Assembly (NCBI RefSeq): GCF_022662335.1
Contig: NZ_JAKNQJ010000004.1
Location: 1-64,000, forward strand
Length of the DNA: 64,000 nucleotides
Direction: 5' to 3'
From: Sphingomonas sp. CROZ-RG-20F-R02-07
GTDB lineage: Bacteria > Pseudomonadota > Alphaproteobacteria > Sphingomonadales > Sphingomonadaceae
Each line of letters opens with the position of its first letter. The stretch's first letter is position 1. Made by a program: the position numbers and the translations under genes. Of the stretch, positions 53,930 to 63,835 are shown piece by piece. The notes beneath the pieces were generated by a model that was not told where the DNA came from, searched no databases, and saw only the letters and a list, made by a program, of their open reading frames with translations.

Positions 53930-55369
53930 TCAGGCGGCGTGCTGGATGCCGCGGCGGCGCTCGTCGCGGCGGCGCTCGCCGATCCGGATCCGCTTGGCCG
54001 CGTAGAGGCGCGTATCGACCAGATGGACGAAGTCGCGCACCGCCTCCACATCGCCCGGCAGCAGGGCAGCGCCGACGGTTGCCGAAGCGGCCATCGTCAG
54101 CCCGTTCGCGGTGACGGGCATGTGCAAGGCGGCTTCGACTCGAGCGGCCAGCGCGTTCGGGTCTGCGGCAAGACGGGGATCGTCCACGATCAACGCGAAT
54201 TCGTCGCCGCCGAGCCGCGCCGCGAAGCTGCCGCCAAGCCAGGCTTCGCCGAGCTGCTGCCCGATGCCGCGCAGCACGTCGTCGCCCGCCAGATGGCCGA
54301 GCGTGTCGTTGATCTGCTTGAAGCCGTCGAGATCGATCAGCACGAGCGCGAGCGGGGTGTCCCCGGCATGCGCGGCCGCAATCCGCTCGGCGAGCGTGCG
54401 GTCGAACGCGGCGCGATTCGCGATGCCGGTCAGTTCGTCGCGGTCGGCGCGGCGGCGCAGCCCCTCCTCCATCGCATGGCGGTCGGTGATGTCCTGGAAC
54501 ACGCCCACCAGCGCCTCGGGCTCGCCGCCTGCGGTTTCCAGTTCGCCGATGATCCGCACCCGGCGCGCTTCGCCGGCGGTATTCAGGAAATCCGTTTCCA
54601 GGTCGAACGGCGTGCCGGTTTCGATCGTGTGCGCCAGCGCGCCGGTCACCAGGGCGCGGGCGTGCGGCGGATATTGCTGGAGCGCACCGCCCAGCGGCGG
54701 CGTATCGCCCACCGGCAGACCGTGGATCCGGTAGACATTCTCGGACCATTCGATCGCCTCGTCGGCCAGGCGCAGCCGCCACGATCCGATCATCGCCAAT
54801 CGCTGGGCCTGCTGCAACTGGCGTTCGCGCCGCTCGCTCAGGCGCGTCATCGCCACCGCTTCGGATGCCATGGCGCGCGCGGCGATCAGGGCATCGACCA
54901 GCACCGCCAGCCGCGTCAGCGCCTCGGCCTGCGCGTCGGTGAAGGTGCCGGGTTCGCACGCTGCCACGCATAGCGCGCCGATCCGTTCGCCTCCCGGAGC
55001 ATGGAGCGGCGTGCCGGCATAGAAGCGCAGCCCATGGCTGCCATAATGATGCAACCGTCCCTCGCATCGCGGGTCCACCGCGGCGTCCGGAAAAACGGTC
55101 ATCCCCTCGGTCGTGATCGTCCAGTTGCAAAAGGCGATGGCGCGGGGTTCCGCGAAGCATTCGGCGCCTTCGACGGCCTTCGTCCACGCTCGGTCGCGAT
55201 CGACCAGCGTGATGGCGGCGATCGGCAGGCCGATCAGCCGCGTGGCGATGGCCACGACCGAGTCGAACTCGCGCTCGGGCAGGCTGTCCATGAGGTCGAG
55301 CGCGTGGAGCGCCGCCAGCCGTCCAGTCTCGTCGGCCATGGCGTCGGATGATGTTTCGGGAATGACCAT
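53930..55369 (-). CDS. GAF-PAS-GGDEF diguanylate cyclase
   Basis: A 479-residue signalling enzyme that would make cyclic di-GMP from two GTP. An N-terminal GAF-like sensor is followed by a PAS domain (SWRLRLADEAIEWSENVYRIHG, with a PAC stretch ending VGVFQDITDRHA) and a C-terminal GGDEF domain. The active-site RLGGDEFALI is intact, as is IDLDGFKQINDTLGH, so activity is expected. No I-site RxxD was confirmed. Start MVIPETSSD at 55369; the frame is open to 55444. It lies 49 bases upstream of priA on the same strand and is divergent from xerC. The ligand is unknown. Confidence 0.9.
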   Translation of the reverse strand: MVIPETSSDAMADETGRLAALHALDLMDSLPEREFDSVVAIATRLIGLPIAAITLVDRDRAWTKAVEGAECFAEPRAIAFCNWTITTEGMTVFPDAAVDPRCEGRLHHYGSHGLRFYAGTPLHAPGGERIGALCVAACEPGTFTDAQAEALTRLAVLVDALIAARAMASEAVAMTRLSERRERQLQQAQRLAMIGSWRLRLADEAIEWSENVYRIHGLPVGDTPPLGGALQQYPPHARALVTGALAHTIETGTPFDLETDFLNTAGEARRVRIIGELETAGGEPEALVGVFQDITDRHAMEEGLRRRADRDELTGIANRAAFDRTLAERIAAAHAGDTPLALVLIDLDGFKQINDTLGHLAGDDVLRGIGQQLGEAWLGGSFAARLGGDEFALIVDDPRLAADPNALAARVEAALHMPVTANGLTMAASATVGAALLPGDVEAVRDFVHLVDTRLYAAKRIRIGERRRDERRRGIQHAA

Positions 55370-55455
55370 AGTTCCGGGGCTTAGCCGGATATACGTTAAG
55401 GAAATTATGTGGTTGCGCTTGCCCGCCGGTGCCGGGGCGGGCATCCATCTCGGCG

Positions 55456-56343
55456 ATGGACACCCCGCTGCCGATCCTGTGGAGCGAGCATCTGGCGCGC
55501 GATCGCCGCCGTTCGCCGCACACCGTGCGCGCCTATGGAGCGACCGGGGAACGGCTGATCGGCTTTCTGTCGGCGCATTGGGGCGAGCGCGTCGATCGGG
55601 CTGCGCTCGCCCGAGTCACCGCGGCCGATCTGCGCGCCTTTCTGGCGCATCGGCGGGGCGAGGGGCTGGGCAACGCCTCGGCGGCGCGCGAACTTTCGGC
55701 GGTGCGCGGATTGCTCGCCTGGGCCAATGGCGAGGGCACCACGCCGCGATTGAAGGGGCCGCGGGTGAAGCCGGGCGTGCCGCGCCCCATCTCCCCGGCG
55801 GAAGCGGTGGCGCTGGCGGAGGAGGTGGCGGACGATGCCGCCGAAGACTGGATCGGTGCGCGTGATTGGGCGATCCTCCTTCTTCTCTACGGCGCCGGGC
55901 TGCGCATCGGCGAGGCGCTGGCGCTGACCGGGCGGATCCTGCCGCTCGGCGACACGCTCGTCGTCACCGGCAAGCGCGACAAGATGCGAACGGTGCCGCT
56001 GTTGCCGCAGGTGCGCACCGCGATCGAGGCCTATGTGGCACGCGTGCCCTGGGAATGCCCGCGCGATGCGCCGCTGTTTCGCGGCGCGAAGGGCGGGCCG
56101 CTGTCGCCGGGGGTGCTGCGCCAAGCGGTGCGCGCGGCGCGGGGGCGGCTGGGGCTGGCGGCGCGGACCACGCCGCACGCGCTGCGCCACAGCTTCGCCA
56201 CGCACCTGCTCGGCCGCGGCGCCGATCTGCGCGCGCTCCAGGAATTGCTGGGGCATGCGAGTTTGCGCTCGACGCAGATCTACACCGCGGTGGACGCCGC
56301 GCACCTGCTCGACGTGTACCGGAACGCGCATCCCCGGGCGTGA
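55456..56343 (+). CDS. xerC: Tyrosine recombinase XerC
   Basis: A 295-residue chromosome-dimer-resolving recombinase. All catalytic residues are present in MDTPLP numbering: R150 (GAGLRIGE), K173, H241-x-x-R244 (HALRHSF), H267 (GHAS) and the nucleophile Y276 (QIYTAV). The N-terminal SAM-like domain (residues 5-90) matches XerC/XerD. The chosen start is ATG at 55456; an ATG at 55429 is also in frame. Placement near priA, as in many alphaproteobacteria, supports XerC. It is more compact than the phage-type integrase at the left end of the window. Confidence 0.92.
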   Translation: MDTPLPILWSEHLARDRRRSPHTVRAYGATGERLIGFLSAHWGERVDRAALARVTAADLRAFLAHRRGEGLGNASAARELSAVRGLLAWANGEGTTPRLKGPRVKPGVPRPISPAEAVALAEEVADDAAEDWIGARDWAILLLLYGAGLRIGEALALTGRILPLGDTLVVTGKRDKMRTVPLLPQVRTAIEAYVARVPWECPRDAPLFRGAKGGPLSPGVLRQAVRAARGRLGLAARTTPHALRHSFATHLLGRGADLRALQELLGHASLRSTQIYTAVDAAHLLDVYRNAHPRA

Positions 56344-56447
56344 ACCGCGCCTCGATGGAGCGAATGGCGCGCTGGGGGATTGTGGCTCGTAACGCCCCCG
56401 TACCGAGGCGGCGTTCGATGGGAGCTTCCTCCCGCTGAAAGGATAGA

Positions 56448-56744
56448 ATGATGACGCTTTTCCGCACCGCCGCCCCGATCCTCGCCGCGCTGGCCATGAC
56501 CGCGGCGATGCCCGCCACGGCGCAGACCACGAACGAGGTGAAGGTGAGCCACGACACCGGCATGCACGACGGCATGCGCACCCACACGACGAAGGTCGTG
56601 CATGTCCGCAAGCACAAGACCCGCCGCGCCAAGCGCATCCTAGGCGTGAAGGTGGGCCACAAGACGCGCACGACCAAGGTCGTCCGCGAAACGACGCGCT
56701 CCGCCAACGGCGACGTGTCGACGTCGGTGAAGACGTCGCATTGA
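56448..56744 (+). CDS. Small secreted basic protein
   Basis: A 98-residue protein with a clear signal peptide (MMTLFRTAAPILAALAMTAAMPATAQ). The mature region is Lys/Arg/His/Thr-rich and repeats KVV/TTKVV and KHKTRR/GHKTRT units. AAGGA upstream of the ATG marks the start. The strong positive charge suggests binding to acidic polymers (DNA, LPS or polysaccharide), and the histidine content could allow metal binding. I do not recognise a family. Confidence 0.65.
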   Translation: MMTLFRTAAPILAALAMTAAMPATAQTTNEVKVSHDTGMHDGMRTHTTKVVHVRKHKTRRAKRILGVKVGHKTRTTKVVRETTRSANGDVSTSVKTSH

Positions 56745-56809
56745 TCCTTAGGTAGCGTGAAGGGGAGGGCATCGCCGATCGGCGGCGCCCCCCCCGATCG
56801 CCCGCGGCC

Positions 56810-57004
56810 TCAGGCCTTGGTCGAGTGGGAGAAGCTCGGGTCGATCGCATCCCCGTTCGCGGGACGGGACATCAGCAGCTTCGCGACCCCCAGAACGAAC
56901 AGCGCGACGGGCACCACGATGGTGTAATTGGGTGCGTTGAGCATGTGCAGGGCCGAAAGCAGGACGAGCGACGCCCCCACGGCAAAGATTCCAGTGCGAT
57001 CCAT
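56810..57004 (-). CDS. Small membrane protein with two helices
   Basis: A 64-residue protein, MDRTGIFAVGASLVLLSALHML..., with two hydrophobic segments (about residues 4-20 and 26-46) and a short polar tail. AGAGGA six bases before ATG at 57004 fixes the start, although the frame is open to 57061. Its end faces the small secreted-protein gene. Unknown function, probably an inner-membrane peptide. Confidence 0.6.
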   Translation of the reverse strand: MDRTGIFAVGASLVLLSALHMLNAPNYTIVVPVALFVLGVAKLLMSRPANGDAIDPSFSHSTKA

Positions 57005-57148
57005 GATGATCCTCTCCCTTTTATTTTGTCCGAAGCTGCGATGGATGGCAGCGGCCGTCAATGGGAAAAGCGAGGGCGGATCGGCCGGCGTGTCGCGACG
57101 CCGACGAATGCTTGAATTTGCTTGTCGTCCTTACCGCGCGCTGCGCCC

Positions 57149-58096
57149 TCAACCCAGCCGCGCCTCGATCGCGTCCCAGATCATGCCCGCGACATCGGTG
57201 CCGTCGAAGCGTTCGATCGCGACGATGCCGGTGGGGGAGGTGACGTTGATCTCGGTCAGCCACTTGCCGCCGATGACGTCGATGCCGACGAAGATCAGCC
57301 CGCGGCGTTTCAGTTCGGGGCCGAGCTCTGCGCAGATCGCGCGTTCGGTGTCGGTCAGTTCGGTCTTCACCGCCGAGCCGCCGACCGCGAGGTTCGAACG
57401 GATCTCGCCTTCGCCCGGCAAGCGGTTGATCGCGCCCGCGATTTCGCCGTCGACCAGCACGATGCGCTTGTCACCTTTCGCCACGTCGGGGAGGAAGGCC
57501 TGGATCATGTGCGGCTCGCGCCACGTCATGTTGAACACCTCGATCAGCGCCGAGAGGTTGGCGCCGTCACGCTCGACCTTGAAGATCGCCTTTCCGCCAT
57601 TGCCGTGGAGCGGCTTCACCACGATCACGCCATGCGTGTCGAGAAAGGCGCGCGCCTCCTCCAGGCTGCGCGTGACGAGCGTCGGCGGCATGAAGTGCGC
57701 ATAATCGAGCACGAACACCTTTTCCGGCGCGTTGCGGACGCTGGCGGGGTCGTTGACGACGAGCGTGCGGTCGGCGATCCGCTCCAGAAGATGGGTCGCG
57801 GTGATGTAGCCCAGGTCAAACGGCGGATCCTGCCGCATCAGCACGACATCGGCCTTGTCGCCCAGGTCGAGCGTCACGGGTTCGCCGAACCGGAAGTGAT
57901 CGCCCGCGACGCGCTGCACGGTCACCGGGTGCGCCTTGGCCCAGAGGTGGCCGTCCGAATAGGTCAGGTCCTCCGCCAGATAGTGGAACAGCCGGTGCCC
58001 GCGCGCCTGCGCCGACAGCATCAGCGCGAAGGTGGAATCGCCCGCGATGTTCAGGCCGGCGAGCGGGTCCATCTGGACGGCGACGGTGAGTGGCAT
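57149..58096 (-). CDS. gshB: Glutathione synthetase GshB
   Basis: A 315-residue ATP-grasp enzyme that adds glycine to gamma-glutamylcysteine. It begins MPLTVAVQMDPLAGLNIAGDSTF, the typical start of proteobacterial GshB, with VLMRQDPPFD, the ATP-binding VVKPLHGNGGKAIFKV and the metal/ATP site EINVTSPTGIVAIERFDG near the C-terminus. ATG at 58096 is chosen because homologues begin there; the frame extends to 58162. It lies about 50 bases downstream of yraN on the same strand. Confidence 0.95.
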   Translation of the reverse strand: MPLTVAVQMDPLAGLNIAGDSTFALMLSAQARGHRLFHYLAEDLTYSDGHLWAKAHPVTVQRVAGDHFRFGEPVTLDLGDKADVVLMRQDPPFDLGYITATHLLERIADRTLVVNDPASVRNAPEKVFVLDYAHFMPPTLVTRSLEEARAFLDTHGVIVVKPLHGNGGKAIFKVERDGANLSALIEVFNMTWREPHMIQAFLPDVAKGDKRIVLVDGEIAGAINRLPGEGEIRSNLAVGGSAVKTELTDTERAICAELGPELKRRGLIFVGIDVIGGKWLTEINVTSPTGIVAIERFDGTDVAGMIWDAIEARLG

Positions 58097-58145
58097 GGAA
58101 GACCTTTCGTGAATGGCCGGCAGGTAGGTCGGGGCGGCGCGAATG

Positions 58146-58499
58146 TCACGGCATCCACGCATTCTCGATGTGTCGGGGCCGCATGCCGGGCGCGATGAGG
58201 ATCACGTCGACGCGGATATCGTCGCCCGCGCCGGCATAGCGCGGCATGAGGATCTCGGCCGCCGCCGCGACTCGCGCGAGGCGGCGTTCGTCGATCGCGA
58301 AATCGAGCTCGGCGGGGGTGGCGCGCAGCTTTACCTCGACAAAGGCGACCAGCGCGCCGCGCCGCGCGACCAGATCGACTTCGCCCGCCGGGGTGCGCAC
58401 GCGCCGATCGAGAATCCGCCAGCCCTTCAGCCGCAGCCACCATCCCGCGAGCCGCTCGCCACGACGGCCCGCGGCCTCGGCGATGCGGCGGTCCCTCAC
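58146..58499 (-). CDS. yraN: UPF0102 family protein YraN
   Basis: A 117-residue protein of the YraN/UPF0102 family, which has a PD-(D/E)xK-like endonuclease fold. The block GEVDLVARRGALVAFVEVK carries the D and ExK pattern. GTG at 58499 overlaps the rsmI stop (GTGA), which fixes the start. The order rsmI-yraN followed by gshB is widespread in alphaproteobacteria. The physiological role is not established in the family. Confidence 0.92.
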   Translation of the reverse strand: MRDRRIAEAAGRRGERLAGWWLRLKGWRILDRRVRTPAGEVDLVARRGALVAFVEVKLRATPAELDFAIDERRLARVAAAAEILMPRYAGAGDDIRVDVILIAPGMRPRHIENAWMP

Positions 58500-59332
58500 G
58501 CCTTCATCGCCAGTGCGCGGGCATAGAGCGTCTTGCGGTCCAGCCCCAGCGCCTTGGCCACCTCGCCCGCGGCTTGGCCCGGGGAGAGGCGGGTGAGCGC
58601 CTCGGCGAGCGCGGCGTCGCCATCCGCTTCGCTGGCGGGCACCGGCTCGCCGGGCGGCGCGACGACGATCACGATCTCGCCCTTGGGCGGCGCGTCGGCA
58701 TAGCGCGCGGCGAGGGCGGCGAGCGTTCCCGTCACCGCCTCCTCGAATCGCTTGGTGATCTCGCGCGTCACCGCCGCTTCGCGGTCGCCCAGCCGCTCGG
58801 CGAGCAGCGCGAGCGTGGCGGCGAGGCGCGGCCCCGATTCGTACAGCACCAGCGTCGCGCGGACGCCGCCGATCTCGTCGATCGCGTCTGTCTTGGCCTG
58901 TGCTTTCGGCGGCAGGAAGCCGACGAAGAGGAACCGGTCCGTCGGCAATCCGGCCAGCGTCAGCGCGGCGACCGCGGCGCACGGCCCCGGAATGGTGGCG
59001 ACCAGATGCCCCGCCGCGCGCGCATCGCGCACCAGCTTGAAGCCGGGATCGGAGATGAGCGGCGTGCCCGCATCCGAGACGAGCGCGATCGCCTCGGTCC
59101 CCATGCGCGCGACGAGGCCGGGGCGGACGGCCTCGGCATTGTGATCGTGGTACGGCGTCATCGGGCGTTTGGTGCCGATGTGGCGGAGCAGGCCGGCGGT
59201 GACCCGGCTGTCCTCCACCGCGATCGCGTCGGCATGCGCCAGGACGTGTGCCGCGCGGGGGGAAAGGTCGCCGAGATTGCCGATCGGCGTCGCGACGATG
59301 TAGAGACCGGGGGAGAGAACAGAAGAATCCAT
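58496..59332 (-). CDS. rsmI: 16S rRNA 2'-O-ribose methyltransferase RsmI
   Basis: A 278-residue tetrapyrrole-methylase-fold enzyme that methylates the ribose of C1402 in 16S rRNA. It begins MDSSVLSPGLYIVATPIGNLGD, with the family's VATPIGNLxDLSPRA start, VSDAGTPLISDPG (SAM-binding) and GFLPPKAQAK. ATG at 59332 is preferred over 59344 because the domain starts immediately after it; both are in frame. It is divergent from the LpoA-like lipoprotein gene, whose possible starts overlap this region. Confidence 0.94.
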   Translation of the reverse strand: MDSSVLSPGLYIVATPIGNLGDLSPRAAHVLAHADAIAVEDSRVTAGLLRHIGTKRPMTPYHDHNAEAVRPGLVARMGTEAIALVSDAGTPLISDPGFKLVRDARAAGHLVATIPGPCAAVAALTLAGLPTDRFLFVGFLPPKAQAKTDAIDEIGGVRATLVLYESGPRLAATLALLAERLGDREAAVTREITKRFEEAVTGTLAALAARYADAPPKGEIVIVVAPPGEPVPASEADGDAALAEALTRLSPGQAAGEVAKALGLDRKTLYARALAMKA

Positions 59333-59360
59333 GGGGACGATCATGCCAGAGGCGGGAACG

Positions 59361-60545
59361 ATGGGACAGACGCGGATGGCATGGCGGCGCTGGAGCGCCA
59401 TCGGCGCGGCGTGTCTGCTGGCCGCATGCCAGACGCTGGTGCCGCGCGCACCGGTCGAGGCGCCGCCACCGCGCGCCACCACCCGCGCCGCGCCGCGCGC
59501 CCAGCCGCGCGTCGAGACGAACGTGACTCAGGATGCGCAGCGCAACCGCGTCGCGCTGCTCGTGCCGCTGTCCGGCGGCAATGCGGGCGTGGGGCAGTCG
59601 ATCGCGAACGCGACGATGCTGGCGCTGCTCGACACACAGAACGACCGCGTGCGGATCACCAATTACGACACCGCGACCGGGGCCGCCGCGGCGGCGCAGC
59701 GGGCCATCGCGGACGGCGCGCAACTGATCCTGGGGCCGCTGCTCGCCGAGGATGCACGCGCGGTGGGGCCGATCGCGCACGCGGCGAACGTCCCCGTCAT
59801 CAGCTTTTCCAACGACACCGGCGTGGCGGGGAACGGCACCTATGTGATGGGCTATGCGCCCGCGCAGTCGATCCAGCGCGTGGTCGATTTCGCCAAGGGA
59901 CGCGGTGTCACCACCTTTGCCGGGCTCGTCCCCAACGGCCTCTATGGCGAGCGCGCGTCGACCGCGTTCCTGCGCGCGGTGGAGGGCAGCGGCGGCCAGG
60001 TCGTCTCGCTCCAGACCTATGGTCGCACGCCTGGCGCGATCGGTGCGGCGGCGAATCGGCTGGTGGCGAAGGCCCCCTATGGCGCGGTGCTGATCGCCGA
60101 TTCGGGCGCGACCGCGGCAGCCGCCACGCCGCTGGTGAAGAAGGGCAGCGGTGCCTCGACCCGGATCCTCGGCACCGAATTGTGGAATTCGGACGGCGCG
60201 CTCGGCAGCCGCGCGGCGCTGACCGGAGCGTGGTTCGCGAGCGTGTCGGACACGCTCTACCGGCAATATGCGGGCAAATACCGCGCGCGCTTCGCCAGCG
60301 GGCCGTATCGCCTGTCGAGCCTCGGCTATGACGCGGTGCTGCTGACGGTGCGGATCGCGCGCGACTGGCGGGTGGGAACGCCTTTTCCGGAAAGCCGCCT
60401 GCGCGATGCGGACGGGTTTTCGGGGATCGACGGCGCGTTCCGCTTCGGCCGCGACGGCGTCGCCGAACGCGCGCTGGAGGTGCAGGAGGTGCATCCCGGC
60501 GGCGCGACGATCGTCTCGCCCGCGCCGAGCGGGTTCGGGCGGTGA
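59361..60545 (+). CDS. Penicillin-binding protein activator, LpoA/LppC-like lipoprotein
   Basis: A 394-residue lipoprotein with a lipobox (CLLAAC) near residue 23, followed by a Pro/Arg linker and a type 1 periplasmic-binding-protein fold (VALLVPLSGGNAGVGQSIANA). It matches the C-terminal domain of LpoA, the outer-membrane activator of PBP1a, but lacks its TPR-rich N-terminal domain. ATG at 59361 has GAGG eight bases upstream; 59331, 59343 and 59376 are other in-frame ATGs. It neighbours rsmI divergently, as in many proteobacteria. Confidence 0.85.
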   Translation: MGQTRMAWRRWSAIGAACLLAACQTLVPRAPVEAPPPRATTRAAPRAQPRVETNVTQDAQRNRVALLVPLSGGNAGVGQSIANATMLALLDTQNDRVRITNYDTATGAAAAAQRAIADGAQLILGPLLAEDARAVGPIAHAANVPVISFSNDTGVAGNGTYVMGYAPAQSIQRVVDFAKGRGVTTFAGLVPNGLYGERASTAFLRAVEGSGGQVVSLQTYGRTPGAIGAAANRLVAKAPYGAVLIADSGATAAAATPLVKKGSGASTRILGTELWNSDGALGSRAALTGAWFASVSDTLYRQYAGKYRARFASGPYRLSSLGYDAVLLTVRIARDWRVGTPFPESRLRDADGFSGIDGAFRFGRDGVAERALEVQEVHPGGATIVSPAPSGFGR

Positions 60546-60550
60546 TGCCG

Positions 60551-61723
60551 TTACGCGATCGATAGGCTCGGGGCGGGGGCGCCGGTCACGATCTCCGGCA
60601 GGATCGCGTCGAGCAGCAGCGCGCCCGCTTCGGTCACGCGCAGCCGGTCGCCTTCGTGGTGGACGAGACCCTGTGCTTCCATCCGCCCGATCGCCGGCCA
60701 GTCGAGCGGCGCGGTGCCGCCCGCCAGCGCCGCCACCCGCGCCACGCCGATCCCCTCGCGCAGCCTGAGCCCCATCAGCAACGCCTCGCTCGCGCGCTCG
60801 TGCGGGGTGAGAGGATCCTCGATCTCGATGCCGTGTCCATTGCGCGCCACCGCGGCGATCCAGTTCTCGGGCTTGCGGCGGCGCATCGTCGCCATTCCGC
60901 CGCGCCGGCCATGCGCGCCGGGGCCGATCCCGGCATAATCGGTGTAGCGCCAATAAGCGAGATTGTGGCGGCTCTCCCCGCCCGGCCGCGCATGGTTGGA
61001 GGTTTCATAGGCGGGAAGCCCCGCCGCCGCCGTCATCGCGCGAGTCATCTCGAACAGGTCGGCGGCGGAGTCGCCGTCGGGCACCACGATCCGCCCCGCC
61101 GCCGCCTCGGTCGCAAAGCGCGTGCCCGGCTCGATCGTCAACTGGTAGAGCGAGAGATGCTCGGTGCCGAACGCCAGCGCGCGGGCGAGTTCGGCCTCCC
61201 AGTCCCCCAGCCGGTGGCCGGGCCGCGCATAGATCAGGTCGAAGCTGACGCGCGGGAACACGGCTTGCGCGATCCCGAGCGCGGCGAGGCCTTCCTCCAC
61301 GCCATGCGCGCGGCCGAGGAAACGAAGCTGTTCATCGTCCAGCGCCTGCAACCCGAGCGACACCCGGTTCACCCCCGCCGCCGCCAGATCGGCGAACCGT
61401 GCGGCCTCGACCGAGGAGGGGTTCGCCTCCAGCGTGATCTCGATCCCGGCATCGAAGCTCCAGGCGCGCTCGGCCGCGTCCAGCACGGCGGCGACGGTCG
61501 CGGGCGGCATCAGCGATGGCGTGCCGCCGCCAAAGAAGACCGAGCCCAGCCGCCGCCCCGGCAGCATCGCCGCCTCGTGGCGGAGGTCGGCGAGCAGCGC
61601 GTCAGCCCACGCCGCCTGATCCACTTCATCGCGGACATGGCTGTTGAAGTCGCAATAAGGGCATTTGGAGACGCAGAACGGCCAGTGGACGTAGAGCGCG
61701 AGCGGGGGTTCGGCGGCGTTCAT
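60551..61723 (-). CDS. hemW: Radical SAM haem chaperone HemW
   Basis: A 390-residue radical SAM protein. It begins MNAAEPPLALYVHWPFC, with the Fe-S cysteines C17-x3-C21-x2-C24 (CVSKCPYCDF) and the HemW block FGGGTPSLM. It belongs to the HemW group (formerly called coproporphyrinogen dehydrogenase-like), which binds haem and aids its insertion into respiratory proteins. The C-terminal HemN-like domain is present (IEIEDPLTPHERASEALLMGLRL). The end is six bases from the convergent LpoA-like gene. Confidence 0.93.
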   Translation of the reverse strand: MNAAEPPLALYVHWPFCVSKCPYCDFNSHVRDEVDQAAWADALLADLRHEAAMLPGRRLGSVFFGGGTPSLMPPATVAAVLDAAERAWSFDAGIEITLEANPSSVEAARFADLAAAGVNRVSLGLQALDDEQLRFLGRAHGVEEGLAALGIAQAVFPRVSFDLIYARPGHRLGDWEAELARALAFGTEHLSLYQLTIEPGTRFATEAAAGRIVVPDGDSAADLFEMTRAMTAAAGLPAYETSNHARPGGESRHNLAYWRYTDYAGIGPGAHGRRGGMATMRRRKPENWIAAVARNGHGIEIEDPLTPHERASEALLMGLRLREGIGVARVAALAGGTAPLDWPAIGRMEAQGLVHHEGDRLRVTEAGALLLDAILPEIVTGAPAPSLSIA

Positions 61724-61865
61724 GGTGCGTGCGCTATGGGCCGAAGCACGGCCAGATCAAAGCGCGTTACGATGGATGCGCACTCGCGCATTTTCCTCCA
61801 CCAACGACTGGCCTATGCTGTCCACCGGACGCACCGCCGGTCGGGCATCAAACAGGGGACGGGTC

Positions 61866-62318
61866 ATGCTCAAGCCACTTGCCCGGATCGCGCTGGTTCT
61901 CGCGGTCACGCTCACGTATCAGGAACATGCAATGGCTGAGCAAGCAGGTCACGTCACCGGCATCGGCGGCATATTCGTCAAGAGCAAGGATCCCAAGGCG
62001 CTCGCGAACTGGTATCGCGACATGCTCGGCCTCGACGTCAAACCATGGGGCGGGGCGGCATTGCCGTTCGATACGCCGGGCCATCCTCCGAAAGTTTCGT
62101 GGACGGCGTTCCCGGACACCAGCGACTATCTGGCCCCGTCGAACCGCGATTTCATGGTGAACTTCGCGGTCGACGACATGGATGCGATGATCGCGCGGCT
62201 GACCGCACACGGCGTTCCGATCCTCAAGCGCGACGACGATGATGCGTTCGGCCGGTTTGCCTGGATACAGGACCCGGACGGGACCAAGGTCGAGCTCTGG
62301 CAACCGAAGCGAGGCTGA
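61866..62318 (+). CDS. VOC-family protein (glyoxalase/dioxygenase fold), possibly exported
   Basis: A 150-residue protein of the vicinal oxygen chelate fold (FVKSKDPKALANWYRDMLGLDV, and C-terminal FAWIQDPDGTKVELWQP). Here the N-terminus looks like a cleavable signal peptide, MLKPLARIALVLAVTL ending at AMA, which is unusual because most VOC proteins are cytoplasmic. An internal ATG at 61932 (MAEQAGHV) would give the bare domain, so the signal-like part might be untranslated leader. The metal ligands and substrate cannot be fixed. Confidence 0.75.
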   Translation: MLKPLARIALVLAVTLTYQEHAMAEQAGHVTGIGGIFVKSKDPKALANWYRDMLGLDVKPWGGAALPFDTPGHPPKVSWTAFPDTSDYLAPSNRDFMVNFAVDDMDAMIARLTAHGVPILKRDDDDAFGRFAWIQDPDGTKVELWQPKRG

Positions 62319-62412
62319 GGCGAGACGCTGAAAACCGTGCCGCCAACCTCACCTTCGCGGTCGCGCTCGAGCGGCCAGTCACGCCCGCGGCATTGAGCCT
62401 ACGCCCGGTGTT

Positions 62413-63035
62413 TCAGAACACCGCCGCCGCCAGTTGCCCGAACGCATCGGCGCGGTGGCTGATCGCGTGTTTGGCATCCGGATCCATTTCGCCGAAGGTG
62501 TCGTCGCGGCCATCGGCCTGGAACATCGCGTCATAGCCGAAGCCCTTGTCCCCGCGCGGCGGCCAGACGAGCGTGCCGTCGACGCGCCCCTCGAACCATT
62601 CGACATGGCCGTCGGGCCAGGCGAGCGCGAGCGCGCAGACGAAATGGGCGGAGCGCGCCATGTCCGGCTCTTCGTTCAACCGGTCCTCGACCAGCCGCAT
62701 CGCGAGGTCGAAATCCTTGTCCGGGCCTCCCCAGCGCGCCGAGAAGATGCCGGGATCGCCGTTGAGCGCATCGACGCACAGCCCGCTGTCGTCCGCCAGC
62801 GCCGGCAGGCCCGACAGGTCGGCCGCCTGAAGCGCCTTCAGCTCGGCATTGGCGACGAAGGTGACCCCCGTCTCTTCGGGCTCGGGCAGGTCGAGCTCGG
62901 CGGCCGACACGACGTCCATTCCGTGTCCGGCCAGCAGGGCGCCGATCTCGCGCACCTTGCCGGGATTGTGGCTGGCGATCACCAGCCGGCCCGGCTTCAG
63001 CTTGCGGATCGCCTGCGGCTCCCGACCTTCCCCGC

Positions 63036-63039
<4 letters not shown>
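62413..63039 (-). CDS. rdgB: XTP/dITP diphosphohydrolase RdgB
   Basis: A 208-residue Ham1-type nucleotide pyrophosphatase that removes non-canonical purine nucleotides. It has the N-terminal [11 protein letters not shown], the [12 protein letters not shown] metal-binding block and the [13 protein letters not shown] segment with ending ISHRADAF. It overlaps the rph stop (ATGA, four bases), so it is co-translated with RNase PH, a common order (rph-rdgB, often then hemW). Confidence 0.95.
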
Positions 63040-63752
<713 letters not shown>

Positions 63753-63835
63753 GGGCATGATCCTGTTGCAACGGTGAATGAATGTCGCCGCGGCCTAGCC
63801 TTTCACATCGGCGCTCGCCAGCCTAGATCGGGGGC

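Noticed and set aside
58146..60953. A very long open frame on the bottom strand across yraN, rsmI and the LpoA-like gene
   Set aside because: Only its last 117 codons match a real gene (yraN). The rest is Arg/Ala-rich antisense or out-of-frame sequence, typical of GC-rich codon bias.
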